Shown: positions 15,514 to 23,885 of the stretch, in pieces
How the letters are laid out: each line of letters starts with the position of its first letter
Position numbering within the stretch: the stretch's first letter is position 1
Source of the DNA: CAWHPS01 sp963831235
Lineage (GTDB): Bacteria; Fibrobacterota; OXYB2-FULL-49-7; JAEUSG01
Direction: 5' to 3'
NCBI GenBank assembly: GCA_963831235.1
Contig: CAWHPS010000035.1
Coordinates: forward strand, 124,001 to 188,000
DNA: 64,000 bases
Program-made: the position numbers and the translations under genes
The notes under the pieces: generated by a model
The model's input: the letters and a program-made list of their open reading frames with translations, nothing else
What the model was told of the DNA's origin: nothing
Databases searched by the model: none

Positions 15514-17085
15514 ATGAAAAAACTTATTTTTGTATTCTCGTTTTTATTCTGCACTTTTTTGAATTATGCTCAAACGAGCGCTGATACTGCAAAAGACAAT
15601 GAAAATGGATCAGAGAAGCTAGCTGCTCTGCAGGGGAAAGTTGACGGACTCGAGGAATCATACCTTGCAGACAAAGCAACAGTGGCAAAACTGGCAAAGT
15701 TGAAAATGTCAGGCTATATGCAAATCCAATATAGGATGGCCACGGATACTGCGGGTACCATGGATGCAACTGGAAAGTATCTCCAGAAAGTCGGTGATTT
15801 TGCAGGTGGCGCGTTAACAGACGGTACCCGCGGCCTTGTTCAGGTCCGCCGTGGGCGTTTGAAACTGGGTTATGAAACAGAATTAACACAGAGCTATATT
15901 CAATTCGACGCAAGTACCGGCGGATTCGAAATCAAAGACGTTTATTTTGCAGTCACTGAACCGTGGCTGAAGAGCGTCGGATTGAAGGGCGGTATTTTTG
16001 ACAGGCCTTTCGGTTATGAAATCTCCTACTCTTCCAGCAACCGTGAATCTCCTGAACGCTCCCGTCTTTTCCAGGTGCTGTTTCCCAAGGAGCGCGATTT
16101 AGGGGCCATGTTGTTTGTAAATCCAGCCGAAAAACTTGGAATGCTTTCGCATTTTAATCTTAAGGCCGGTCTTTTCAACGGCACACAGGCCACCCTTGCT
16201 GAGAATGATAATAAAAAAGACTTTATCGGTCGCCTGGGTTTCTCGCTTCCTTTGACCGATATCAATCTCTCCATCGACGGCGGCGTTTCTGCGTACATGG
16301 GAAGCGTGACCTGCACGGATACCACGTATAGTTCATGGACCACCTCAAGATCGATTTATCAGAAGCACGATACAGTTTTTGTGGGCTATGTGCCAAATGG
16401 AACTCATGATACTATTATCAACGGCACTAAGACCGTAAAAAGCATTGATTCGGGTTGGGCGGTAAAAACAACGACAACCGTTGCAACTAAAGGGTATCAG
16501 TACGAAATGTCAAACAACGCTTTTATCAAAAACGACAGCGCTGCCGGTCAGCTTAACAAGCAGTTCGACCGTAAGTATTTTGGCGGGGATTTACAGGTCT
16601 GTTATGATTTGCCTGTGCTTGGGGGGTTAAAGCTCAATTTCGAATATATCCAGGGTGTGCAGCCTGGAACAAGTTCCTCCAGCAGCTACTACAACCCAGG
16701 CCGTAATTCCACGACTGCGGTTTATATGCGCAACTTCATGGGCTACTATTTAATGTACGTCCAGAATGTGTTTAAGAGCAACCAGTTGGTACTGAAGTAC
16801 GATGTTTATGATCCCAATACTGATGTGGAAGGCAAGGATTTTACCTGGGATGCCGCAGCTAAGAAAGTCAAAGGCGGCTTAAGCGGAGCAGATCTCAAGT
16901 ATTCCACTGTCGGCCTCGGCTGGATTTACCATTGGGATGAAAATCTGAAATTCGTTCTCTACTATGACATGGTCGCTAATGAAACGGCCGATGCGTATAA
17001 TAATTCCTCTTCGACCGCTGATAAGCTCTTGGCAAAGGATTTTAATGATAACGTCCTGACAGTCAGGGCGCAGTACAAGTTCTAA
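15514..17085 (+). CDS. Outer-membrane porin, phosphate-selective porin O/P-like
   Basis: A 523-residue secreted beta-barrel protein. A signal peptide (MKKLIFVFSFLFCTFLNYA, cleaved before QTSA) is followed by a short coiled coil (KLAALQGKVDGLEESYLADK, residues about 34-53), typical of trimeric porins of the OprO/OprP class. The remainder is rich in alternating beta strands and ends with aromatic FNDNVLTVRAQYKF, a C-terminal Phe as used for outer-membrane assembly. Placement between phoR and pstS, behind two candidate Pho boxes, argues for phosphate or polyphosphate uptake. The specificity is inferred only from context. A 27-base gap leads to pstS. Confidence 0.82.
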   Translation: MKKLIFVFSFLFCTFLNYAQTSADTAKDNENGSEKLAALQGKVDGLEESYLADKATVAKLAKLKMSGYMQIQYRMATDTAGTMDATGKYLQKVGDFAGGALTDGTRGLVQVRRGRLKLGYETELTQSYIQFDASTGGFEIKDVYFAVTEPWLKSVGLKGGIFDRPFGYEISYSSSNRESPERSRLFQVLFPKERDLGAMLFVNPAEKLGMLSHFNLKAGLFNGTQATLAENDNKKDFIGRLGFSLPLTDINLSIDGGVSAYMGSVTCTDTTYSSWTTSRSIYQKHDTVFVGYVPNGTHDTIINGTKTVKSIDSGWAVKTTTTVATKGYQYEMSNNAFIKNDSAAGQLNKQFDRKYFGGDLQVCYDLPVLGGLKLNFEYIQGVQPGTSSSSSYYNPGRNSTTAVYMRNFMGYYLMYVQNVFKSNQLVLKYDVYDPNTDVEGKDFTWDAAAKKVKGGLSGADLKYSTVGLGWIYHWDENLKFVLYYDMVANETADAYNNSSSTADKLLAKDFNDNVLTVRAQYKF

Positions 17086-17111
17086 CTCAACGCAATAAGG
17101 AGTTCTAATCA

Positions 17112-17945
17112 ATGAATAAATCAATATTAGCCGTGGGCGTGGCCATCGCCCTTTCAATTGCTGGTATAGTATATGCCAAATCAACCGTGGTAACCGTTAA
17201 AGGATCCGACACCATGGTTATTCTGTCTCAGCGCTGGGCTGAAAAATACATGTCCTCGCATCCGGACGCTACCATTCAGATTACCGGCGGCGGATCCGGT
17301 GTGGGCATTTCGGCGCTCATCAATGGGACCACGGAGATCTGCAATTCCTCTCGTCCCATGAAGACCTCCGAGCGTGAAAAGCTGAAGGTTCGTTTTGCCA
17401 GTCTTGGCGTTGAAATCAAGGCGGCCAGGGACGGGCTCTCTGTGTATCTGAATGAAACCAATCCGGTCAGCGAACTGTCGCTGGATCAAATCAGGCGAAT
17501 TTATATCAGTGATATCACCAACTGGAAGGACGTGGGCGGACCGGATGCGAAAATTATCGTCTATGGCCGCGAAAACAGCTCCGGCACGTATGTTTATTTC
17601 CGCGACTTTGTGCTTAAGGGAGCGGATTACACGCCCCTGATGCAGAGCATGCCCGGCACAGCCGCGGTGGTGAATGCGGTCTCCAAAGACAAACTCGGCA
17701 TTGGTTTTGGCGGTGCGGCTTACGCCAAGGGCGTTAAGTTCGTCAAGGTAAAAAAGGACGCGAATAGTGAGGCCTATGAACCTACGCCTGAAGCCATCAA
17801 GGCCGGGCAATATCCCATTACCCGTTACCTCTACATGTACGTGCGCAGCCGGCCTACCGGTCCGGTAAAGGACTACATTGACTTTGTTTTAAGCGAAGAA
17901 GGCCAGAAAATTGCTACGGAAGTAGGATATTTTCCGGTAAAATAG
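17112..17945 (+). CDS. pstS: Phosphate ABC transporter substrate-binding protein PstS
   Basis: A 277-residue periplasmic phosphate-binding protein. Residues 1-22 form a signal peptide (ILAVGVAIALSIAGIVYA). The mature start VVTVKGSDTMVILSQRWAEKYM and the ITGGGSGVGISALINGTTEICNSSRPM segment contain the phosphate-binding Thr/Ser/Asp positions of the PstS family; GRENSSGTYVYFRDFVL supplies the second-lobe contacts. A clear AAGGAG precedes the ATG. It leads the pstSCAB-phoU genes, all in the same direction with gaps of 1 to 16 bases. Confidence 0.96.
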   Translation: MNKSILAVGVAIALSIAGIVYAKSTVVTVKGSDTMVILSQRWAEKYMSSHPDATIQITGGGSGVGISALINGTTEICNSSRPMKTSEREKLKVRFASLGVEIKAARDGLSVYLNETNPVSELSLDQIRRIYISDITNWKDVGGPDAKIIVYGRENSSGTYVYFRDFVLKGADYTPLMQSMPGTAAVVNAVSKDKLGIGFGGAAYAKGVKFVKVKKDANSEAYEPTPEAIKAGQYPITRYLYMYVRSRPTGPVKDYIDFVLSEEGQKIATEVGYFPVK

Positions 17946-17949
17946 TATT

Positions 17950-18966
17950 ATGCAAAACAAATCCTTCACCGGCCGCAAATTCCGCCCCTTGGAATTTCTT
18001 ATCGAGAAATCCCTGGCCGGTGTTGCTTTTCTTTCACTCTTATTTATCGCGCTTATTTTTATCTTCGTTTTCCGGGAGGCGCTGAGTGTTTTTTCAAAAC
18101 CCGACGCTGCAGCGTCCACGTCCGCGGCGGAGACCTTTGAAACATATGGGGATGATGGCGGTGAACCGGAGGTTGCGATGGTTCCGAAGGAGGCCTTGGA
18201 GGAGCGCCTCTCCGTGAAAGCGCTATTCAGCGGTTCCTGGCAGCCTGTTTCGCTTAATCCGCAGTACGGCTTGCTGCCGCTTATCCTCGCCAGTTTCAAA
18301 GTGGCCATCATCGCCATCTTAATTGCGGGACCCATTGGCGTGCTTTGCGCTATATTCACCTCTATGTTCGCCTCAAAGTGGCTGAAGGAAATCCTGAAGC
18401 CTGCCATTGAAATCCTTGCGGGGTTTCCCTCTGTGGTCATCGGTTTTTTCGCGCTGATTGTACTGGCCACTTTTTTTCAGAATCTCTTCGGGCTCCAATA
18501 TCGTCTTAACGCCTTTACCGGCGGCGCCGCCCTGGCCTTGACCATTATCCCTGTTATTTTTACCATTTCGGACGACTCGCTCTCCGCTGTGCCAAAGTCG
18601 CTTATCGAAGCAAGTCTGGCGCTTGGCGCGTCCAAATGGGAGACCGTGTTTTTCGTGGTCTTCCCCGCGGCATTGCCGGGTATATTCGCGGCCATCCTTC
18701 TTGGCATAGGCCGGGCTGTTGGTGAGACTATGATTGTGCTCATGGCCACCGGAAACGCGGCCATTATGTCTTTTTCGCCTTTTGATCCGGTCCGGACTAT
18801 GGCAGCCACCATCGGCGCGGAAATGGCCGAGGTGGTTTTCGGAGATACTCATTACGGCGTTCTGTTTGTTGTGGGCGTTCTGCTGTTTATCTTTTCCTTT
18901 TTACTCAATCTCACGGCGGAAGTTTTTGTCCGCGACCGTCTCATGAGACGGTTCAGGGGAGCGTAA
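17950..18966 (+). CDS. pstC: Phosphate ABC transporter permease PstC
   Basis: A 338-residue inner-membrane permease. The first helix (about residues 20-42, LAGVAFLSLLFIALIFIFVF) is followed by an unusually long periplasmic loop with an acidic/alanine stretch (SKPDAAASTSAAETFETYGDDGG). Five further helices hold the ABC permease domain with the coupling-loop motif EASLALGASKWETVFFVVFPAALPGI. It sits between pstS (4-base gap) and pstA (1-base gap). The extended loop is longer than in E. coli PstC and may be a lineage feature. Confidence 0.95.
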   Translation: MQNKSFTGRKFRPLEFLIEKSLAGVAFLSLLFIALIFIFVFREALSVFSKPDAAASTSAAETFETYGDDGGEPEVAMVPKEALEERLSVKALFSGSWQPVSLNPQYGLLPLILASFKVAIIAILIAGPIGVLCAIFTSMFASKWLKEILKPAIEILAGFPSVVIGFFALIVLATFFQNLFGLQYRLNAFTGGAALALTIIPVIFTISDDSLSAVPKSLIEASLALGASKWETVFFVVFPAALPGIFAAILLGIGRAVGETMIVLMATGNAAIMSFSPFDPVRTMAATIGAEMAEVVFGDTHYGVLFVVGVLLFIFSFLLNLTAEVFVRDRLMRRFRGA

Positions 18967-18967
18967 C

Positions 18968-19876
18968 ATGCAAAGCCGCAAGAAAATCATTAACACTGCT
19001 GTTATCGGGGTTACCGGCTTTTTCGCCTTTGCCGTGATTGGGTTGATTGTGCTGATTATGGGGATCATCATCCATGGCGGATGGTCCAACATGTCCTGGG
19101 AGTTTCTTACCAGCGCGCCTCTCGAAGGCATGACCAAGGGGGGGATTTTTCCAGCGATAGTGGGTACCTTTCTTCTTACGATCATTATGTCCATTGTCGG
19201 TGTTCCCATCGGTACCATCACCGCAGTTTTCCTATGCGAATATGTGGCTGAAAAATCTCCGGTCACCCGCGTTATTCGTTTTGCGGTCAATACGCTGGCT
19301 GGCATCCCGTCCATTGTTTTCGGGCTTTTTGGCCTTGGTTTTTTTGTGCAGTTTATGGGCCCTGGGCTTGACAAATTGTTCACCCCCGCCGGGGAAATCC
19401 ACTGGGCCCAGCCCAATATTCTCTGGGCCAGCCTGACCATGGCGGTACTTACACTGCCGGTTGTCATCGTCTCGGTCGAGGAGGCCATCCGGTCTGTGCC
19501 GCAGGATCTTCGCGAAGCAAGCCTGGCCCTTGGCGCAACAAAGTGGCAGACCGTGTCCCGGGTGGTGATTCCCAATTCCTTTACCGGGATACTGACCGGC
19601 GCAATCCTCGCCGTGAGCCGCGGCGCCGGAGAGGTGGCGCCCATTCTTTTCACCGGCGCGGCCTATTTTCTGCCCAACCTTCCGAACTCATTGTCGGATC
19701 AGTTCATGAACCTTGGGTATCATGTTTACATTATGTCAACGCAATCCGCCGATGTGGACGCAACCCGCGGCATTCAATACGCCACCACGTTGACGCTGCT
19801 TATGCTGACCTTTGCACTCAACTTTTCCGCTATCTTCCTGCGCTTTCAAGTGCGCAGGCGGATGGTTCAATCCTAA
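18968..19876 (+). CDS. pstA: Phosphate ABC transporter permease PstA
   Basis: A 302-residue permease paired with PstC. It has six predicted membrane helices and the coupling motif EASLALGATKWQTVSRVVIPNSFTGI. The segment RSVPQDLREASLALGA and the GAGEVAPILFTGAAYF motif are typical of PstA. It starts one base after the pstC stop and is followed by pstB after 15 bases. A large antisense ORF over its 5' half is a composition artefact of GC-rich codons. Confidence 0.96.
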   Translation: MQSRKKIINTAVIGVTGFFAFAVIGLIVLIMGIIIHGGWSNMSWEFLTSAPLEGMTKGGIFPAIVGTFLLTIIMSIVGVPIGTITAVFLCEYVAEKSPVTRVIRFAVNTLAGIPSIVFGLFGLGFFVQFMGPGLDKLFTPAGEIHWAQPNILWASLTMAVLTLPVVIVSVEEAIRSVPQDLREASLALGATKWQTVSRVVIPNSFTGILTGAILAVSRGAGEVAPILFTGAAYFLPNLPNSLSDQFMNLGYHVYIMSTQSADVDATRGIQYATTLTLLMLTFALNFSAIFLRFQVRRRMVQS

Positions 19877-19891
19877 TACCGGAAGAATCAC

Positions 19892-20656
19892 ATGGAAAAC
19901 AAAGACTTTCAGATTACGTCGAGGGACCTCAATTTTCATTATGGCGAAAAACAGGTACTTTATAACATCAACCTTGGAATTCAAAAATGCAAAGTTACTG
20001 CCCTTATCGGTCCTTCTGGCTGCGGCAAAACCACATTTTTGCGATGTCTTAACCGGTTGAATGATCTTATTAAAATCGCCAAACATACCGGAGACATATT
20101 AATAGATGGGCAGAGCATTTTTGACAGCAACGTTGATGTTGTGGCTTTGCGTAAACGGGTGGGAATGGTTTTCCAGAAATCAAATCCCTTTCCAAAATCC
20201 ATCTTTGATAACGTGGCGTATGGTCCCCGCGTAAATGGGGTTAACGGGCGCAGGAATCTTGAAAAAGTTGTGGAACGCTCACTCCGGCAAGCCGCACTTT
20301 GGGATGAAGTCAAGGACCGGCTGGGCGATTCCGCGCTGGGGTTATCCGGCGGACAACAGCAAAGGCTCTGTATTGCCCGGACACTGGCCGTTGATCCAGA
20401 GATTATCCTGATGGATGAACCTGCATCAGCCCTTGACCCCATCTCTACTTCCAAAATTGAAGATTTGATAGCGGAACTGAAGAAAAATTACACAATAGTC
20501 ATTGTTACTCATAATATGCAACAGGCAGCGCGCGTGTCAGACTATACGGCCTTTTTCTTATTGGGAAAACTAATTGAGATGGATGAGACAAACAAGATAT
20601 TCACAAACCCAGCGCAAAAGACAACGGAAGATTATATAACCGGACGCTTCGGCTAA
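19892..20656 (+). CDS. pstB: Phosphate ABC transporter ATP-binding protein PstB
   Basis: A 254-residue ABC ATPase. Walker A GPSGCGKTT lies near residue 36, the Q-loop in VGMVFQKSNPFPKSIFDNVAYG, the ABC signature LSGGQQQRLCIARTLA near 148 and Walker B EIILMDEPASALDP near 168, with the switch His in IVIVTHNMQQAARVSD. The PNPFPKSI/YGPR features are specific for PstB among ABC proteins. It energises phosphate import with PstSCA and is coupled to PhoR signalling through PhoU. Confidence 0.97.
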   Translation: MENKDFQITSRDLNFHYGEKQVLYNINLGIQKCKVTALIGPSGCGKTTFLRCLNRLNDLIKIAKHTGDILIDGQSIFDSNVDVVALRKRVGMVFQKSNPFPKSIFDNVAYGPRVNGVNGRRNLEKVVERSLRQAALWDEVKDRLGDSALGLSGGQQQRLCIARTLAVDPEIILMDEPASALDPISTSKIEDLIAELKKNYTIVIVTHNMQQAARVSDYTAFFLLGKLIEMDETNKIFTNPAQKTTEDYITGRFG

Positions 20657-20672
20657 GATTAAAGGAGATTCA

Positions 20673-21365
20673 ATGACAATGAAACATTTCTTTGATGAAG
20701 AATACGATAAACTTCGGCAGCACATTATTACAATGGGAACCGAGGTTGAACAGCAGCTTTTCAGAGCAATAGACGCGCACCTTAATTACGATGAACAGGC
20801 TGCCGAGTATGTGATAAATTATGATCATATTATAGATAAAATGGAGATTGAAATAGATGATATATGCGTGAAGCTTTTTGCGAAACTTCAACCAATTGCC
20901 TATGACCTGAGGTTTTTAACCTCAGTCATAAAGATTAATAATGATTTTGAGCGTATCGGTGATCAAGCGGTAAGCATTGCCCGGCATTCACTTTATCTTA
21001 TCCCAAGACCAAGGCTTGCCATTGACCTTAGGCCGATGGCCGCACTTGCAAAGGAGATGGTAAACCGTGTTGTTGACGCGCTTGTGAATAATAATATTGA
21101 TTTTGCTCAGGAGGTTTTGGTCCTTGAGGAAAGAATGGATAAATATGAAGTTGATTATATGGGTGAAGTAATATCCGTTATGAAAGAGGACTCCAAAAAC
21201 ATCAAGAGGGGAATCAGCTTCATGTTCATAACAAGGTGCCTGGAAAAGGCCGGAGACTTATCAACGAATGTTGCTGAGGATATTGTGTTTTATATGAATG
21301 CTAGGGACATCAGGCATTCAAAATCAGCTGATGAAAAGGTTATTTTAAAACCGGATCGACCTTAG
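20673..21365 (+). CDS. phoU: Phosphate signalling complex protein PhoU
   Basis: A 230-residue helical protein with two PhoU repeats. The first metal-binding motif is in INYDHIIDKMEIEIDDICVKLF, and the family signature RFLTSVIKINNDFERIGDQAVSIARH follows; a second repeat ends in FITRCLEKAGDLSTNVAEDIVFY. PhoU represses the Pho response when phosphate is ample by linking Pst and PhoR. It closes the pst operon 16 bases after pstB behind AAAGGAG, and a family A repeat begins a few bases after its stop. Confidence 0.96.
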   Translation: MTMKHFFDEEYDKLRQHIITMGTEVEQQLFRAIDAHLNYDEQAAEYVINYDHIIDKMEIEIDDICVKLFAKLQPIAYDLRFLTSVIKINNDFERIGDQAVSIARHSLYLIPRPRLAIDLRPMAALAKEMVNRVVDALVNNNIDFAQEVLVLEERMDKYEVDYMGEVISVMKEDSKNIKRGISFMFITRCLEKAGDLSTNVAEDIVFYMNARDIRHSKSADEKVILKPDRP

Positions 21366-21371
21366 TTTTTT

Positions 21372-21532
21372 CGTAACTGTTCAGGCATCTTTCCGGCCCC
21401 TCGATACACCAGCCGGTTGCCGAGTGTCCGCCGCCCCTCGATACGCGCCAAAAGCGCTACTCGGGGATCGGCGGATGTATCGAGGCGCACCGGCTGGCAA
21501 TCGGGGACCGTCAAGATACCTGAACAGTTACG
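21372..21532. repeat. Dispersed palindromic repeat, family A copy 2
   Basis: A 161-bp unit with perfect 14-bp terminal inverted repeats CGTAACTGTTCAGG (21372-21385) and CCTGAACAGTTACG (21519-21532). The interior is GC-rich and self-complementary (CCTCGATACACCAGCCGG with CCGGCTGG, CCGATCCCCGAG-type blocks). It directly follows phoU and could act as its transcription end. An ISKra4-like element lies 35 bp to the right. This is the best preserved copy of the family. Confidence 0.88.
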
Positions 21533-21594
21533 TTTTTTCTAAAGCCGAATTAACCGGTAAAAGCATGGGGTGCATGACAGCTAATGCATAGCCC

Positions 21595-22851
21595 CTACGC
21601 GGCATTTCTCAAGAAAACCCGGTTTGCCTCCGCGAGGAACAGCATTCTTTTGTCCCAAAAAGTGTCCCATCGCTTGGTTGTCGATAATTCGGCTGCCCGT
21701 ATTTGCATAACAGCCTCCACTTTATTTTCTGTCCAGAACTTATCAGAGGCTTTCACTCTTTGATTGACCTGCTTGATAAGACTCTCCACCCGACAACTCG
21801 ATACCGGTAATCCCAACTTTCGGATACGTGGATAATCCATTCTGGAAGCATTTTCATTGATATAGTGGATTGCTCTTCTCAGGATGATTCGTGGGTCACT
21901 ATCGGACGCTTGCTTCGGAGGCAAACCAATTTCCGTTTGTTTTTGTGACAAAAGGTTTAATATAGGCACCACTTCACCCTTCCATGCATGAGTAATCAAC
22001 GTGACATAGAAAAGCCACGCCTGCTCCTGGGACTTGACCGTGGCTTGGGCAACAGCGAATAGATGCTCAACGAGATGGACAAAGTCCAAGAGCGCTAACC
22101 AGTGACTGAAGAACATCTCATAGACCAACCAATTGCCCGTGCCCCCATCTGAGATAAACAGTTTTTTCGGAGCTGCGTTGAGATTCAGTCTTTCAGCTTC
22201 ATTCCGTACCAATGGAGCGAAACCTTTTGCATCCAACATGCTGACCACACAGCTTTTCAGCAGGATGGTGTCTTTCTTGTGCGTATGCGGTTGAGGGGGG
22301 AGTGAAACTGTATTATTGACCTTTTCTTTTTCGGTTGCTTTGGCATGCCCAGCCAAGCCCGTTACCAAGGCACGAACAGAATCTTTATCGATGAAGACTG
22401 TTGGAACCTCTGGATGTGGGTCCACCTCATGACTGTCCGCTTCCATTATCTGGAGATGGGCGATATTGTCTGCTTTCCATTGGGGGTTGTGTACTCCGGG
22501 TAGATCGTTTTCCGCACGGGTTTGAACACGTCCACCATCGACCGAGACAACCGATGCTGGAGGGTTTTTGGGGACAACAGTTTGATCCACAAGCTGGCTA
22601 TGGTCACGGACGGATAATAATTCTTTGCCAATTTTATCTGTGATTCTGGCAATTTGCCGATAACTGATGAAAATATCGCCTATCTCTGCTAAAACAGTTT
22701 CTGCCTGTTGATACGAATTGCAATTGCCACCAGCCCAACTGATTTTCTTAAGCAGAGAGGGGCTGTAATCGACACTATCAAACCCCAATAAACGACGCCA
22801 GGGGGGAAAAATCCCGCCGACATTTCTGACAGCCGAATATGGGTGCTGCAA
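21595..22851 (-). CDS. ISKra4-like transposase, C-terminal (catalytic) part, second frame
   Basis: Up to 418 residues forming the main part of the transposase. The DDE-like catalytic region is suggested by VVSVDGGRVQTR (first Asp), KLFISDGGTGNWLVYEMFF and ALLDFVHLVEHLFAVAQ (second Asp, DxxHxxEHL type) and a C-terminal ESLIKQVNQRVKASDKFWTE...AVMQIRAAEL (Glu region), matching the pattern of ISKra4 transposases. Its listed N-terminus (MQHPYSAV) is not real: continuity of sequence shows that it should be read on from the upstream frame near RDFSPWRRLLGFDS. The join is at a T5C6 run (minus strand) near 22801-22811. Confidence 0.8.
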   Translation of the reverse strand: MQHPYSAVRNVGGIFPPWRRLLGFDSVDYSPSLLKKISWAGGNCNSYQQAETVLAEIGDIFISYRQIARITDKIGKELLSVRDHSQLVDQTVVPKNPPASVVSVDGGRVQTRAENDLPGVHNPQWKADNIAHLQIMEADSHEVDPHPEVPTVFIDKDSVRALVTGLAGHAKATEKEKVNNTVSLPPQPHTHKKDTILLKSCVVSMLDAKGFAPLVRNEAERLNLNAAPKKLFISDGGTGNWLVYEMFFSHWLALLDFVHLVEHLFAVAQATVKSQEQAWLFYVTLITHAWKGEVVPILNLLSQKQTEIGLPPKQASDSDPRIILRRAIHYINENASRMDYPRIRKLGLPVSSCRVESLIKQVNQRVKASDKFWTENKVEAVMQIRAAELSTTKRWDTFWDKRMLFLAEANRVFLRNAA

Positions 22852-23197
22852 ACGGGAGTTTTCCTACTGCCGTATTAACCATCACGGATTCTTCTTTTGC
22901 TTTCTTTTCTGCGTCTTCTTTTCGCTTGCTGGGTGTATGACATTTGGGACAATCGCATTCTTTGGCAAGCAGTACTTCGATTAACACAGGATCCATTAGA
23001 ATGCTCTTTTCCAGAAGATATTCTCCAATCTCTTTGCCTAAGGCAACGACCAGTTCCTCCCTCTCTGTAATAGTCGGGAAATGCCCATCGGATTGTCGCC
23101 CTGTCTTTTGTTTGATTCGCTCCAGCATACCATCCATCATTTGAAGTAGTTCGTTCCGGATTCCGTCCCACGAATCGGTTGATGTAACCTTTGACAT
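22778..23197 (-). CDS. ISKra4-like transposase, N-terminal part, first frame
   Basis: 139 residues, of which about the first 130 are real. It starts MSKVTSTDSWDGIRNELLQMM behind AAGGAG. The end holds zinc-binding-like Cys pairs (CDCPKC and GCQKCRRDFSP), the usual N-terminal part of this transposase class. After FSP the frame runs into ASFIGV and stops, while the neighbouring frame continues naturally as WRRLLGFDS. The two halves overlap by 74 bases. This is either a decayed transposase or a frameshift used to make the fusion at a homopolymer run. It begins six bases after the accessory ORF. Confidence 0.75.
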   Translation of the reverse strand: MSKVTSTDSWDGIRNELLQMMDGMLERIKQKTGRQSDGHFPTITEREELVVALGKEIGEYLLEKSILMDPVLIEVLLAKECDCPKCHTPSKRKEDAEKKAKEESVMVNTAVGKLPFAAPIFGCQKCRRDFSPLASFIGV

Positions 23198-23203
23198 TTT
23201 CTT

Positions 23204-23497
23204 TCACTCCTTTCTTGTTCTCCTTTTTGCACGATAGGACTTCAATAGCCCCTGTATCGTTTTATGTGTGTTAGATTCAATTTCCCTGTTCATTACTTTC
23301 CATTGTTTGCAGAATGATTGGATGCTTTTGACCAGTTCTTGCGGAATATGGACGGTGTAGGTCTTTCCTGATTTCCGGTAGGATAAATAATAAGCGGAAT
23401 GAAGCTCGTTATCCGTGCAGTGGCAGTTCTTTTTACCGCACTTGAAGTGGGTTTGCCCTAAGGATGCTTTGAGGTAGGGGGTTGTATCCTTTTGCAT
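23204..23497 (-). CDS. Small IS-associated protein (DUF6788-like)
   Basis: A 97-residue basic protein, starting MQKDTTPYLKASLGQTHFKC. It contains CGKKNCHC and the phrase YYLSYRKSGKTYTVHIPQELV, which resembles small proteins commonly encoded in front of ISKra4-type transposases (DUF6788 in my memory; the number needs checking). It lies inside the IS, six bases before the transposase, in the same direction. Role in transposition is unknown. Confidence 0.65.
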   Translation of the reverse strand: MQKDTTPYLKASLGQTHFKCGKKNCHCTDNELHSAYYLSYRKSGKTYTVHIPQELVKSIQSFCKQWKVMNREIESNTHKTIQGLLKSYRAKRRTRKE

Positions 23498-23696
23498 AGC
23501 CTTATTATAATATTATAACAAGATAATGTCAAGAAATATTTTTGTTAAATTCATTAAAATCGGAAAGGCGATCGGATTTTACAGGGTACCTACATTTTTG
23601 ACTACATTAGCTGTCATGCACCCAAAAGCATGCAAAATATTGATATTATTGCGTAATAAGTATATCTTATTTCAGAAAGATTTAAAAGGTAAAACC

Positions 23697-23885
23697 ATGA
23701 ATTTGGATCGCAGCAGGATATCAATACATAATTCTGAAAAAACCGGTCATGATGAGGTTTATTGTTCTGATAAATCCAAGGCCCTTTCATTTGTTTGGGA
23801 GCTTACCAAAGAAATATTCTCGCTCACAGGAAAATATGATGTTGAATCAAGATTACAAAGAAATCATATCGTTATTACTCGATAA
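23697..23885 (+). CDS. Small protein paired with nucleotidyltransferase
   Basis: A 62-residue protein whose reading starts at ATG 23697 (MNLDRSRISIHN); the longer upstream extension lies in the IS end and is not genuine. The C-terminal part, FVWELTKEIFSLTGKYDVESRLQR, resembles short proteins usually found before DUF6036/AbiEii-like nucleotidyltransferases (from memory of such neighbourhoods). It overlaps the next gene by about 47 bases. The pair may work like a toxin-antitoxin or a modification module, but this is unproven. Confidence 0.6.
   Translation: MNLDRSRISIHNSEKTGHDEVYCSDKSKALSFVWELTKEIFSLTGKYDVESRLQRNHIVITR

Larger units (their letters stand above)
21568..23623 (-). mobile_element. 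Complete ISKra4-like insertion sequence
   Basis: The 2,056-bp element is bounded by perfect 19-bp inverted repeats: GGGTGCATGACAGCTAATG at 21568-21586 and its reverse complement at 23605-23623. The 9-bp direct repeat AAAAGCATG flanks both sides (21559-21567 and 23624-23632), a fresh target duplication. Ends in GGG and duplications of this size are consistent with the ISKra4 family. It carries a small accessory ORF and a transposase that is split by a frameshift. It lies between the phoU-linked repeat and a nucleotidyltransferase module. Confidence 0.93.

Noticed and set aside
17181..17810. 209-residue antisense frame opposite pstS
   Set aside because: Shadow of a strongly coding gene, no motif, no ribosome-binding site.
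18901..19653. 250-residue antisense frame opposite pstA
   Set aside because: It mirrors the GC-rich codons of pstA, has low-complexity PTT/SPTA composition and no motif; pstA is certain.
23526..23696. N-terminal extension of the small nucleotidyltransferase partner
   Set aside because: It lies in the IS end and its TIR; the true start is the ATG at 23697.
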